Source of the DNA: Larix kaempferi
Taxonomy: Eukaryota > Streptophyta > Pinopsida > Pinales > Pinaceae
DNA: 64,000 nt
NCBI GenBank assembly: GCA_027924585.1
Contig: BSBM01000592.1
Span: forward strand, 5,314,001 to 5,378,000
Direction of reading: 5' to 3'
Each line of letters starts with the position of its first letter. Position 1 is the first letter of the stretch. A program made the translations under genes and the position numbers. The notes below the pieces were generated by a model that was given only the letters and a program-made list of their open reading frames with translations, did not search any database and was not told the origin of the DNA. Below are positions 11,705-22,239 of this stretch, in pieces.

Positions 11705-11721
11705 AATATATACATTGGAGT
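11705..11721. repeat. 17-bp target-site duplication, right copy
   Basis: Exact match to 10,274-10,290. The first one or two A residues may belong to the element tail. Confidence 0.88.
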
Positions 11722-14110
11722 TTATATTGTATATTTTTTATTTCTTTAATATGTTAAACTATTTCTTATGTTATACATTTTCTCTATATTCAAAATACTT
11801 TTGAATATAATAAGTTAAAAATGAAATAGAATAATTAAATATTATATAAATAATAATTTAATTTATGATGACAATTTACTCAATTGACAAATTGATATAT
11901 GAGACATTTTTATTTAAAAACAAGAAACCCATGTATATAATGATTTGGATGCTTAATTTACTAAGATATATATATCTTACCTCTCCATTAAGACCTTGTA
12001 AAGTTAAACATACTTTAAAACCTTGTAAAGAATAAAAATACTTTGAAGAACTAATAATAATAATTTATTAATATAATGTAAATATATTTACTTGGAGTTT
12101 GAGGAATTCTCCCAAAAGATCCAACATGAATTGGACATGGATGAGATTCAATTTCTAATTTAGTTATTTATAACAAAAAGTTATATAGGATTTTATTTAT
12201 AACAAAAAGCTATATGGGATTTTGTTTTAGGAAAGCTAATAAAGTAAAAGTTTTGGAGTTAAATAACAATTAAGACACGTATTATTATGTACGGAGCAAT
12301 TGAACATGGTGAAATGTGTGTGGATTTCTATGCATGGACTAAAGTCACTTACCATAAGTATTCTTAGTTGTCTTTCATACATAACATATGTGATGGGTTA
12401 TTTTATTGAGATGGATTCAAATGTATATACATGATCAAGTATAGAGAAGAATATATATGGAACACATTGTATAAATATACACATAAATGAGATAAAGATT
12501 TAATATTTTCATTTATAAAAAATATCAAACATAGTATATAGCAACTTTAATAAAAAAGCCCTGCAAGTTATGTAGTTCCTAATCTAACTTTCTACATATA
12601 ACTTAATTAACTAAACCATAAGAGTTCCATTTATCACATTAACTTACTATAGATGTTTTAGAACACCATAAAAAAACATATTGAGACATCCTTAAGATAA
12701 AAGATATCAACGCTGCAAACAAATGTTGTTGTAATTATTGGTCACATTGATCCTACATGGTCGTCCATGTACATAAGCAAACATATTATATTTTATCCTA
12801 CAACATGAATTACCTTTAAACCAAGGTATATCACAAGATATAACAATTTTAAACCATCTACTCTTAGACCCCCCTTAATGGTTATACTAGAAAATCTACC
12901 AAGTTCAATTTTGAATTTCACAAATTTATCTAGACATAGAGACTTAGCGAGAATATATCTTTACTCAATACTACAATTCAATTTCATCCTACAAGTCATG
13001 GAATGCAGTGAATGCACTTCCACACATATACATGTTTTTGCTCATGGAAGATGGGGCTTTTTCAACAACTTTAGACATTATGGTTGTTGCAAGAAGTGTA
13101 GTGTGGTGAACTTATTCTATTTGCAAATCAACAAGTATGATCCTAAACCAAACTTATGCACAACTTGTAATCATTATTGTGATATACTAGCTATAGTGGA
13201 GCATAATGCTATCACATGATGTTACTTACTTAAATAAGTTATTGCACCCATACCTAGATTGAAAACATAAACCCTCTAATATTCCATGTATGATGTTCAA
13301 ATTTAAAGTACAATTTACATACCTTATACTCCTTTTAGTTGTCATGAGATAGATAGTTTTGAGACAAATGGAACTACACAACAAGTTCATGTATTGATTC
13401 ATTAACTAGTTTTGAGTCAAATGTAGCTAATGACTTTATCCAAACCTCCATATGTGTAGATGTTTCCTTACAATTTATCATCCATAACTTTCTAGCAATA
13501 TTTTAACATGCCCATTTTTTAAAACTCCACAACCATTATTTTGTGAAACTCTACAACTAAGCAATAATAAAGGAGAACTAGATCAATCATGTCAAAAGCA
13601 AAACATAAATAAATTTTTACCTACTTAATTGTGTCAACCTACCTCACTTTAACATTAAAAAAACGAAGTGAAAATCTAACTTAAATTTATCTAGATATTT
13701 ATAATCATAATTTCCAAACTCATAAAACCTATTCAAAAGCTTTTATCAACCAACATAGTAATTACCCCGTGATAAAAACCAAACTTAATGATATTCAAAT
13801 TTATTATCTAGATAAATGTCTCATTTTCAATGAATAGATATTTACATTGAAAGAATAATTCTTTAACCACTAACCTTTTTCTTTACACAAAGACATCATG
13901 TTCCCCCTTCATCTGAATAATTCTTTAACCACTAATAAACCTATTTCTACACGAAGACATCATATTCGCCCTTGCCCTTAACCTTTTCCAAATTTTAAGA
14001 TTCCAATTTTTTTTAAATCCAATACACATCATATCATTAACTTGCTGATAATGTTGACAATGTTTACCTCTTTACATTGGTGTGCAACTTTTTAAATCCA
14101 ACACCCATCA
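11722..14110. other. AT-rich spacer, no supported gene
   Basis: About 2.4 kb of AT-rich sequence. One open frame, 12,878-13,219 plus, encodes 113 residues with paired cysteines (CSEC, CCKKC, CTTCNHYC), but it has no family match I recognise and its codon use follows the local AT bias. Direct repeats of 20-30 bp occur at ~13,855-13,935 (aataattctttaaccactaa twice). Nothing else is supported. Confidence 0.45.
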
Positions 14111-14184
14111 AATCACTGACTTTTATAATGGCAAACATGGAGAACCCGTCGACCCACCATAAAGACAATAATGCAGTGTGTGAA

Positions 14185-14380
14185 GAATTTATTTGGGTGG
14201 CGGACAATAACGCATAGAATTTGTTTCTGCCGCGGACAATAACGCATAGAATTTGTTTCTGCCGCGGCCAATAATTCAGTGCGTTCAGAATTTGTTTCTG
14301 CCGCGGCCAATAATTCAGTGCGTTCAGAATTTGTTTCTGCCGCGGACGATAATTCAGTGCGTTCAGAATTTGTTTCTGTT
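14185..14380. repeat. 39-bp minisatellite with CCGCGG
   Basis: ttgtttctgccgcgg recurs at 14,221, 14,253, 14,292 and 14,331, and a last copy without ccgcgg starts at 14,370: spacing 32, 39, 39, 39 bp. Units carry either acaataacgcatagaa or ccaataattcagtgcgttcagaa. A degenerate copy precedes near 14,190. It is a tandem array, not coding. Confidence 0.85.
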
Positions 14381-14399
14381 AGAGGTGGGGTTAATGGGT

Positions 14400-15545
14400 G
14401 TTAGGTAAATGATCACGGAAGTTTAATTTAAAAAGAAAGAAAGAAATTGTTTAACGTTAACAAATTAACAATAGCTAATAGCCTATGGGACAGACGGCTT
14501 CACTCTTGATTTCTGCAACTCAATTCTTTTTTTTTCAATTTGATGAGCTTCATCCTTGATTTCTCTGCAACTTGACTTTTTTCTTGTTCAATTTGATGAT
14601 AAGTGCTCCCAATTTCTTCAGGATCCATCACTAAATATATCTTTTATAAATTCAGCAATTAAAATGAAAATTGTGATTTCAGTTAAAATTATCAAAATTT
14701 ATAATTTAAATAATAAAAATTATGATTTCAACAAAAATTATATAAATTTCAGAAAAATATAGAAAAAATGTAAATTATCCACCATTTAGCTTACTGCTTA
14801 ATTCGCCATCACTGTAAAGCATCTAAGGCCAAGATTAGCCAACCATACGGAAAGATATGGAATCATTCGTTGTTAAAATTTGAGCACCGTCTGGATCTGC
14901 TGCAATTGTAATCGTTGCTTCTCAGCTTTCTTCTTCTTTGGATGGCGTGGGAATCGGGATGATTTGCAATGTTTATCACTTTGTTTCAAACTGTATTGCA
15001 ACGGATCACCCAAAATATAATGTCAATCATAATACAAAACACACAATTTGACCCCAAAAAAAACTGTAATCCGAAAATTTTAACGCACATGAAAGTCATT
15101 TGCTATAAACACCGCGCGTCAGACTGTTACAAAATTACATGCAAATCGTACTACATACTTGGAGTTTTTCAGCAGATTTCAGGGCCAGGGTGACGAATAG
15201 AATCAGGGATTCAGGCCTTGATGACAAGAAGACTACAGATTGCCTTGCACAAAGATGAACGTGCAATACAGTAACTGCTGCCTCTCGCGTCTAATGGGGA
15301 TCTCAATGATACTGAGAAGCAATTGCCCATAGTGGCATTCTGCTATGATTCCTTGAGCCATTATATAAACAAACAATTTCTCTTTAACAGTGCATCTTAT
15401 TATTCACTTTCACTCAACAACAATTTTTTCTCGTTTGAGAAGAAATAGATTTGAGCTTAGGTCAATCATAGATTTCACTAGAGCTGCGTACCTATTTAAT
15501 GGGTGGAATCTCCAATAAGATAAAGATCCCTCAAAAATAGAATAA
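14400..15545. other. Spacer, no supported gene
   Basis: AT-rich with short open frames only (for example 14,969-15,193 plus, 74 codons, no recognisable motif). A short direct repeat (ttctctgcaact / tttctgcaactc with tcaatttgatgag/a) lies at 14,510-14,600. Confidence 0.4.
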
Positions 15546-15547
15546 AA

Positions 15548-16450
15548 CTTTTTTTTTCTTGAAAAAAAAACATATCAATGATATTTAAATTGAATCAAAA
15601 GGTACATGATCGTCCAAGTTTTATGAAAGACTTTACATGAAATGTAGCAGATATATCTTGCATACATATCAAAACAACTGTAAATAGCATTCCATAATGG
15701 GAATAAAAGGTCCACTAATGAACTCAGCATATAGTTCTAAACAAAAAAGGACACCAAAAATATGAACTTAATAAAACCTCATAGATCCCGAATCTATAAT
15801 TTGGGAATTAAGGATTTCTTCCCAAATTATAAAACCTTCTTCATTGCTCAGAGCTTGCTTTGAAAGTTTATCTGCCATAAGATTGTGTTGCCCGTAAATA
15901 TGCTCCAATGAGATGTTCTTGAAAAGAAGGATAGTTGAAATGATCCTGTTTCTCCAGTGTAATAAAGATAAAACTTTGAGATTGTAATCACTTTGAGCCC
16001 ATTTTATGGTGACCCTGGAATCCCCTAATATTTTCAGATCATCAATATCGAAGACACTAGCCACTTTTAATAGGCACCATAATGCTAGAAGCCCTGCCTT
16101 CATGTTTGTCCCAACACCATAGTTGAGTCTTAAAGTAAAGAAATGATATTTATTAAAAAAAATAGCACCACCAGCTGCGCAAATGCCATCTTGGGCTGCA
16201 CCATCAAAAAAGAGTGTTGGACAATTAAATTGAGGGTCAAAAGATCCAATACTCTTTATCTTTAAAGGCTTCTGTTCTCTGTGAATGGAATGATACACAT
16301 TAAGAATCTGACAGGTAGTCTTCTCGAAGCATGGCTTATGGTCTTCAAACACAACTTTGTTCCTAGTAGACCAAATAAACTAGGCATAATAAAACTCAAT
16401 AGAGTGGTGGCACCTATACCTCAAAAAAATCACATAGAACATTAAGAGTC
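15548..16450 (-). mobile_element. 5'-truncated LINE fragment
   Basis: Only the 3' part of an L1-type ORF2 is kept: the FIWSTRNKVVFED linker that normally precedes RNase H, the RNase H domain, a 3' UTR and an end with aatatcattgatat, then T/A runs (plus-strand 15,549-15,572). Severe 5' truncation is usual for LINEs. No target duplication was identified. It is a different family from the LINE at the left edge, since their 3' ends do not match. Confidence 0.78.
15768..16385 (-). pseudogene. LINE ORF2 RNase H, degenerate
   Basis: 194 codons open from 16,352; similarity extends upstream past a TAG near 16,381. RNase H motifs are LFFDGAAQD (first Asp), LKILGDSRVTIKW (Asp) and EHIYGQHNLMADKLSKQAL (last Asp). 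The catalytic Glu position reads NMKAGLLALW, with Gly where Glu is expected, so the enzyme would be inactive even without truncation. Compared with the RNase H at 536-1036, the fold is the same but identity is low, which supports a separate LINE lineage. Confidence 0.8.
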
Positions 16451-16884
16451 TAGAAAACTCAAATATTACTTGAAATTCATAAATGCATTGATATATAAGT
16501 CATTTCTTTTTTCAAGAAGGAAAAAAACTGTACTTTTGTTATTTCATAAGAAATCAAAAGTACATAACATAACTAGTCAGATATTTTATCTGGTAGATCT
16601 GGACTATCAACAAATGCTTACAAAACATAGTTCAGAACATAAATACAGAATAATCTCTATCTCGAGACCTTCTAACTCTCCAAACCAAAAACAAAAACTT
16701 AGCATCAAAATATATAAGTCATTTTATTCAAGTTGTTTTTCTACTTTTATTGATTATATGTAATTTATTTGTTGTTGTTGTGAAAATAGAAAAATCAAGC
16801 TATCCAAAATAATCAGTGAATGGGGTTGTTAACCTTTTTCTTTATATTCAAGAAAAATAAATTACATGAATCTATTTTAACTTG
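16451..16884. other. AT-rich spacer
   Basis: No gene. Contains two tttttcaagaa(gg)aaaaa-like palindromic tracts (16,505-16,530 and 16,833-16,855) resembling the end of the adjacent LINE fragment in the opposite direction. They may be further LINE 3' scraps, but are too short to call. Confidence 0.35.
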
Positions 16885-18201
16885 CTGTGATTTGGGAGAC
16901 TTAGAATGAGAATCTAGCTCGACTGTCATCGGATCTCTGAAACAATGTTGTGACCAGGGATTAACACCTAGGTTCACATAATGCAAACACCCATTGTGCA
17001 CCTATCGAAATAGAACAACCTTGAAGATGATGTTCTAAAACTAAGCGCTACTTGGAAACTGGTCATAGCTCAACTTAAACCATCTTTAGCAGCAATTCAT
17101 AGATGAGTGTAGGGTTTTATTGTACTTGAGAGAGATGACCTCCCCCAAAACCCTAAAACCTGCTCATCAATCCATATTTATTCATGGTCCTTTCTCACAT
17201 TCTTTCTCATTCCATTGGCACATGGGGATCCCCTGAGGGTGGACTCCCATATATGAAGTCTGAAACATAGGGTTTTATCCTAAACAACATGCAGGTTTTC
17301 CTTCTCTTCAAATTTGACACTTGAGATGGATTCTCTTATCTCAATAATTCGATCCCACCATGGAAGGGATGTCATAGAAGACTCTCTATGATTTGGGAGA
17401 CTTAGAATGAGAAGAGATCGATTGTCATCAGATCTGGACTTTTTGAAACAATGCCATGACCAAGGATTAACACCCAGGTTCACAAAATGCAAACACCCTT
17501 TGTGCACCAGTAGAAATAGAACGTCCTTGAAGACAATGGTCTAAAATTAAGCACTACTTAGAAACTGGTCATAGCTCAACTTAAACAATCTTTAGCAACA
17601 ATCCATATATCAACGTAGGGTTTTATTGTGCGTGAGAGAGTCGAACTCCCCTAAAACCCTACATCATGTTCATTGATCCATATTTATTCATGGTCTCTTC
17701 TCACATTCATTTTCATTCCTTTAACACATGGTGATCCCCTGAGGATGGAATCCCATCTATGAAGTCTAAAACATAGGGATTTATCCAAAACAATGCATAG
17801 GTTTTCCTTCTCTTCAAATTTGACAACTATGATGGATTCTCTTATCTCAATAATTTGATCCCACCATGGAATGGATGTTGTAGAAGACTCGCTACGATTT
17901 GGGAGACTTAGAATGAGAAGAGCTCGATTGTCATCGAATATGGACTTTTTGAAACAATGTCGTGACTAAGGATTAACAACCAGGTTCGCATAATGCAAAC
18001 ACCCTCTGTGCACAAGTAGAAATAGAATGACCTTCAAGGCAGTGGTCTAAAACTAAGCGCTACTTGGAAATTGGTCATAGCTCAACTTAAACAATATTTA
18101 GTAGCGGTCCATAGATTAGCATAGGTTTTATTGTGCTTGAGAGAGTTGACCTCCCCAAAAACCCTACATCCTGCTCATCTATCCATATTTATTCATGGTC
18201 T
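16885..18201. repeat. Three tandem ~500-bp units, third truncated
   Basis: tttgggagacttagaatgag starts at 16,891, 17,392 and 17,898, so the period is 501 then 506 bp. Each unit continues with caatg(t/c)(t/c)gtgac, gtgcacc-type cctatcgaaatagaa, ttggtcatagctcaacttaaac, agggttttattgt and attcatggtc. The third unit stops at 18,201, immediately before a CACTACAAG terminus. Related minus-strand frames (MHxGCLHxVNLGVNPWSxHCF) occur in units 1 and 2, so the unit may derive from coding DNA. I do not recognise a family. Confidence 0.88.
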
Positions 18202-18212
18202 CACTACAAGAA
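18202..18212 (+). repeat. CACTA terminal inverted repeat
   Basis: cactacaagaa, matching the conserved CACTACAAGAA start of plant CACTA transposons. The 3 bp before it (tct, 18,199-18,201) would be the target duplication; its partner is not seen. Confidence 0.85.
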
Positions 18213-18790
18213 TTTACCCCTTTAGGGGCGGTTTCGGCTTGAGGTGGCCTTGCTAAAACCACCCCCAAAAGTTTTTTGGGGATATAGGGGCAGTTCTTAA
18301 CACCCCCCCTCCAAAAGTGTTGAGAATTAGACTTTGGGGTGTGGGTTTTACAAAACCGTCCCCAAAAGTCTAATTCTCATGCCTTTTGGGGGCGGTTTTA
18401 GAAAGACCAGTCCACCAAAGGGTGTTTTTGAAGGCGGTTTTTAAACACCCCCCACCCCCAAAAGTCACGAGAATTAGACTTTGGGGGGTAGTTTTGGAAA
18501 GACCCCTAAAGGTGTTTTTGAAGGCGGTGTTTAAACCCCCCCCCCCCCCCAAAAAAAAAAAAGTGTTGAGAATTAGACGTTTGGAGGCAGTTTTGTAAAA
18601 ACTACCCCCAAAAGTTCAATTATCATGACTTTTGGGGGGGATTTTTTAAGTACCACCATGAAAACTACTTTTAAGGGTGGGGTTTCTAACCCCCGCACCC
18701 TCCCCCCCCAAAAAAAAAAGTCATGAGAATTAAACTTTTGAAGGTGGATTTTAAAAAACCGCCTCCACAAGTCCAATTCTCATGACTTTT
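18202..18790 (+). mobile_element. CACTA (En/Spm) element left end
   Basis: cactacaagaatttacccc at 18,202 is the canonical plant CACTA terminal inverted repeat. Behind it are subterminal repeats: at least six blocks of (a)aaagt(c/t)atgagaattagactttgggggcggtttt-type sequence in alternating orientation, separated by C or G runs. Such arrays bind the element's transposase. The terminus interrupts the third 500-bp tandem unit right after ggtct. The matching inverted end (ttcttgtagtg) was not found in the window, so the element is either broken or continues past later insertions. Confidence 0.85.
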
Positions 18791-18997
18791 TAGTGGGTTA
18801 TTAGGTTTATTCCAAAGAAATTATAATTCTACTCCAGAATAAAAATATGAATATAAATTAATAGTGTAATAAAGTTATAAGGTTTATAATGGTCAATAAT
18901 CTTAATATTAATAATGAAATATTTTTTAAAATTTCATTTTTAAATTATAAACATAAAATTAATTTTAAATAATGCTTTATCATATGATGCCTCTCCA
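18791..18997. other. AT-rich link
   Basis: AT-rich sequence between the CACTA subterminal repeats and the GAT repeat block. No motif seen. Confidence 0.4.
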
Positions 18998-19480
18998 AAC
19001 CAAAGTTGATGATGATGATAATGGTGATGATGATCATGAAGATAGATACTGTAATGTTGACCACCGTGATGATATGGTAATAATTATGATGATGAAGACG
19101 ACGATGATGATGATGTTGATATGTTGATATAAGTGTTGGGTTGGTGGATATAAGTGCTGGGGGGTTTTGCTTTAGGGGCCATAGGGGATGATGATGATGA
19201 TAATGACAATGATGACAATGACGATGATGACAATGACGATGATGACAATGATGATAACCCCCATAACCCTAACCCCCTAAATCCCTAACCACCTGAAAAT
19301 GATGACGATGGGTATGGAGATGACGATGATGAGGGGTTTTATCACCCCTACACCCTTAACCCCCTAACCCTAACTCGCTAACTCCCTAATGATGATGATG
19401 ATGGTGATGGGGATGACGATGATGGCGATGACGATGACGATGATGAGAGGTTTTACAACAATGACGACGACGATGATGAC
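18998..19480. repeat. GAT-rich microsatellite with telomere-like blocks
   Basis: Long runs of (gat)n and variants (gatgac, gatggt) are interleaved with ccctaacccc-type blocks near 19,257-19,285 and 19,347-19,388. The order ggttttat-cccctaca-ccctaa-(gat)n recurs, so the two simple sequences form one compound unit. Confidence 0.88.
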
Positions 19481-20326
19481 TTCATTTGAGTTCAAGGTTA
19501 GGTTCAAACTAATCTCCACCCATGATGGAGTGGAATTTTCTAACCTCAAATGTTCCTCAACCTTATATCCACTCCCTATTTTTTTGTAGTTTCCTTTGTG
19601 AAATTAGGATCCAATTTATAAGTTCTAGATGTTTAACCAAACATTATGCATATATTAAAGGTGGAAAGTATCCATGTACTAACTCACATTGAAAATAAAG
19701 TGCAATATAAGATAGGGAAGCATGTTGAGCTCAAAGGATTTACCTTCCACCTTCTTGGATATGGATGCTATGGTTCATAAAATAGTAGTATTCTTTTCAT
19801 ATTTGGCTTCTTGAGCCTTTTGTTCAATAAATGGAACCACACCTTATCATTAACCTTGTATTCATGCAATACTCAATGTTTGATCATGATTCTACTTGTA
19901 CTTGGAACTGATATTCTACATAATTTCATGTACCTATTGTAAAATATATGATGGATTCTATGAAATTTTTTGCTTATTTGTTTTCTTGTTTTTTTTTCTT
20001 GGAAAGAATCCTCTAGTGACACAATGGGTAGAACTATGTCATTTGGAGCTAATCAATATCGAACATTTATATGGCACACAATATGGAATGGGATATTTCC
20101 AATAAAACCATTAGGGTTCTATTGTATGCACAATTATATCCCTTTGATCTACATAGTTATGTCCCTGTCTATCATTGTTATTCTCTTTTATTTGTCTAAT
20201 GAAAGGGTGGACATAAGACATTAATGGGTGGAAAGAAGAGATTAATGGGTTGAAAGAATATATTTAAGGGTGGAAAGAAGAGATTAATGGATTTAAATAA
20301 GGAATAAATGATGGTGGGACATGAAG
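19481..20326. other. Spacer within presumed CACTA element
   Basis: No supported gene. At 20,222-20,295 a short direct repeat (gggtggaaagaagagattaatgg) occurs twice with a related intervening copy. Confidence 0.4.
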
Positions 20327-20580
20327 GGTTTTATAACCCCTACACCCCTAACGCCCTAAACTGTTAACCCGCTAACCCCTAAATGATGATGATGATGGTG
20401 ATGGGGATGACGATGATGATCATGATGATGATGACGAGGGGTTTTATGATGATGATGATCATATGATGAGGTGTTTTATGACAATGATGAGGGGTTCTAT
20501 AACTCGACATACACCTCTAAACCCCTAACCCCCTAACCCTAATAGTAATTACCCCCTAATGATGGTGACGATGATGATGG
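20327..20580. repeat. Second GAT/telomere-like compound repeat
   Basis: Same arrangement as 19,240-19,480: aagggttttataacccctacacccc, then a ctaaccc-type block, then gatgatgatgatggtgatgg. A second cycle follows at 20,485-20,580. It is about 1 kb from the first block, so the compound unit has itself been duplicated. Confidence 0.85.
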
Positions 20581-22235
20581 GAACTAGGGATATTGGTTCT
20601 CATGGCCTAAGCTATCATTTATAGAGAAATTTTAGGGATATGAGAACCATTTGTGCTATGTGAAACCTTAAAATGGACACCATATCGAACTCATAGTACA
20701 CATATTTGTTGTATAGGGTATATGTGGTGGCCTAGGGTTGATCCATGCAGTGGCCCATGATCCCCAAAGACAAATGTTAAAGGGTTTGCACATTGGGGAT
20801 GGATCGTATTAGGAAAATTGATCATATTAGGAAAATGGGCCACCATGATCAACTTATAGGCCATATTGATAAACTTTTGAACCATGTCACCTCTCACCAA
20901 ATTATTTGAGGTTCCACAATCACTAAATATAATAACCTTGTATGTTTTACCTCAACACTTGCACTACTATATTAATAATAATTTAATAATACTATTTCAA
21001 ATAATTACAATAGTGAATGAAATGAATTTTCCTTGGCATCCGCCTTCCCACCACACCTTCCCTTTTCCCATTATGTATTTTGGAAGATATTTGCTAACTA
21101 AATATCATTGTTTGAGGTGGTTGATTGACATCAAGACGGTAATGCACCTCTTATTCAACACCTACAACATATCCAGATTCAAATTCCTCAAATTCCAAAA
21201 AGTGAATTCGCTTCAACGGATTTGAACCCGCGATCAAAGTAATGTCCTTCTAGCATCACTCTCATATCTAGATGAATATTGCATTCTGTTTCTTTTTAAC
21301 GAGGAGGTGATTACGAAGCTTGTTGAAGTTCACAAGGAATCCGATTTGAAATTTGTGGACATGTCAATCCCTATCATTATCAAATTTAGTCTAGCTAAAG
21401 GATGTGGTGATGGCGCTATTGTGGTTTGAGAATATCCTAGTCTTCCTTCTCCAGTGGATTTGAAGGTGGAACCATTTTTAAATTCGGGCTTTGAAGGCAC
21501 TTCAACTTCAAGTAAGTTCAATACTATTTCTCCTTCTCTAAATAATAATATTGTTCTTTTGAAAGGGGATGTTGGGCTTAGTTCTTCTAGTGGTCCTTCC
21601 TTGGGTGAGGCTAGGGTTGGTACCCTATGAGTTTTTGTGGGTATATAAAGGGGATTTTTAATTTTATTTGTCAAAGAATCCCTCACAATTTGGGGGGGTT
21701 TTAAAGTCATCTCGGGAATGGATTTTCCAACATTATAGGCATTCTTTCATAATGGGAGGAGGCCATTACTCTCTCGGACCCATTTAAGATTCTTCCTCAC
21801 TTGGTCATCCTGTCCCTAGGGGCATAGGTTAGGATTTGCAAAGAGATATTGGTCTTCTGTAGGAAAGTTGAAAGTCTACACTTAAATTAGCTCAGGAAAG
21901 AGTTGTTAAGGAGGTGAACTGAGGTAAATACATACTTATTACTAGTGCCCTTATAGAAGGGTGTGCCTAATTCACTAGTTCTCAATGAAAGTTCATCGGT
22001 TCTCATTCACTTGTTAGTTCATTAGTTCTCATTCAATTGTTAGTTCATTGGTTCAGTAATGATACAAGCTTTTTTTTTGTTATGCAGGCTGTGTACAAGT
22101 TTATATATGGAGGTAAATGATTGTCTATGCTTGAACTATATCATTATTTTCATGAATTTTTAATGCTTAGAACATATTATGTTGTACTTTAATAACAATC
22201 TAATGGGATATGACCAAGCAGTACTCTAATCCATT
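20581..22235. other. Spacer within presumed CACTA element
   Basis: No intact gene. Several AT-rich stretches, and a short repeat of gttcattagttctcattca-type units at ~21,975-22,060. Plus-strand 21,300-21,720 gives broken reading with low-complexity Ser-rich sequence and no clear family. A tRNA-like T-arm at ~21,218 is not part of a foldable tRNA. Confidence 0.35.
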
Positions 22236-22239
22236 TGAG

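Noticed and set aside
18370-18776. Gly-rich frames in the CACTA end
   Set aside because: Produced by G/C runs of subterminal repeats.
19257-19388. True telomere or chromosome end
   Set aside because: The ccctaa blocks are few, irregular and surrounded by other DNA on both sides.
19389-19589. Met/Thr-rich open frame
   Set aside because: Translation of a (gat)n microsatellite.
21205-21290. tRNA gene on the minus strand
   Set aside because: Only a T-arm-like gggttcaaatcc is present; the stem does not pair fully and no D or anticodon arm can be placed.
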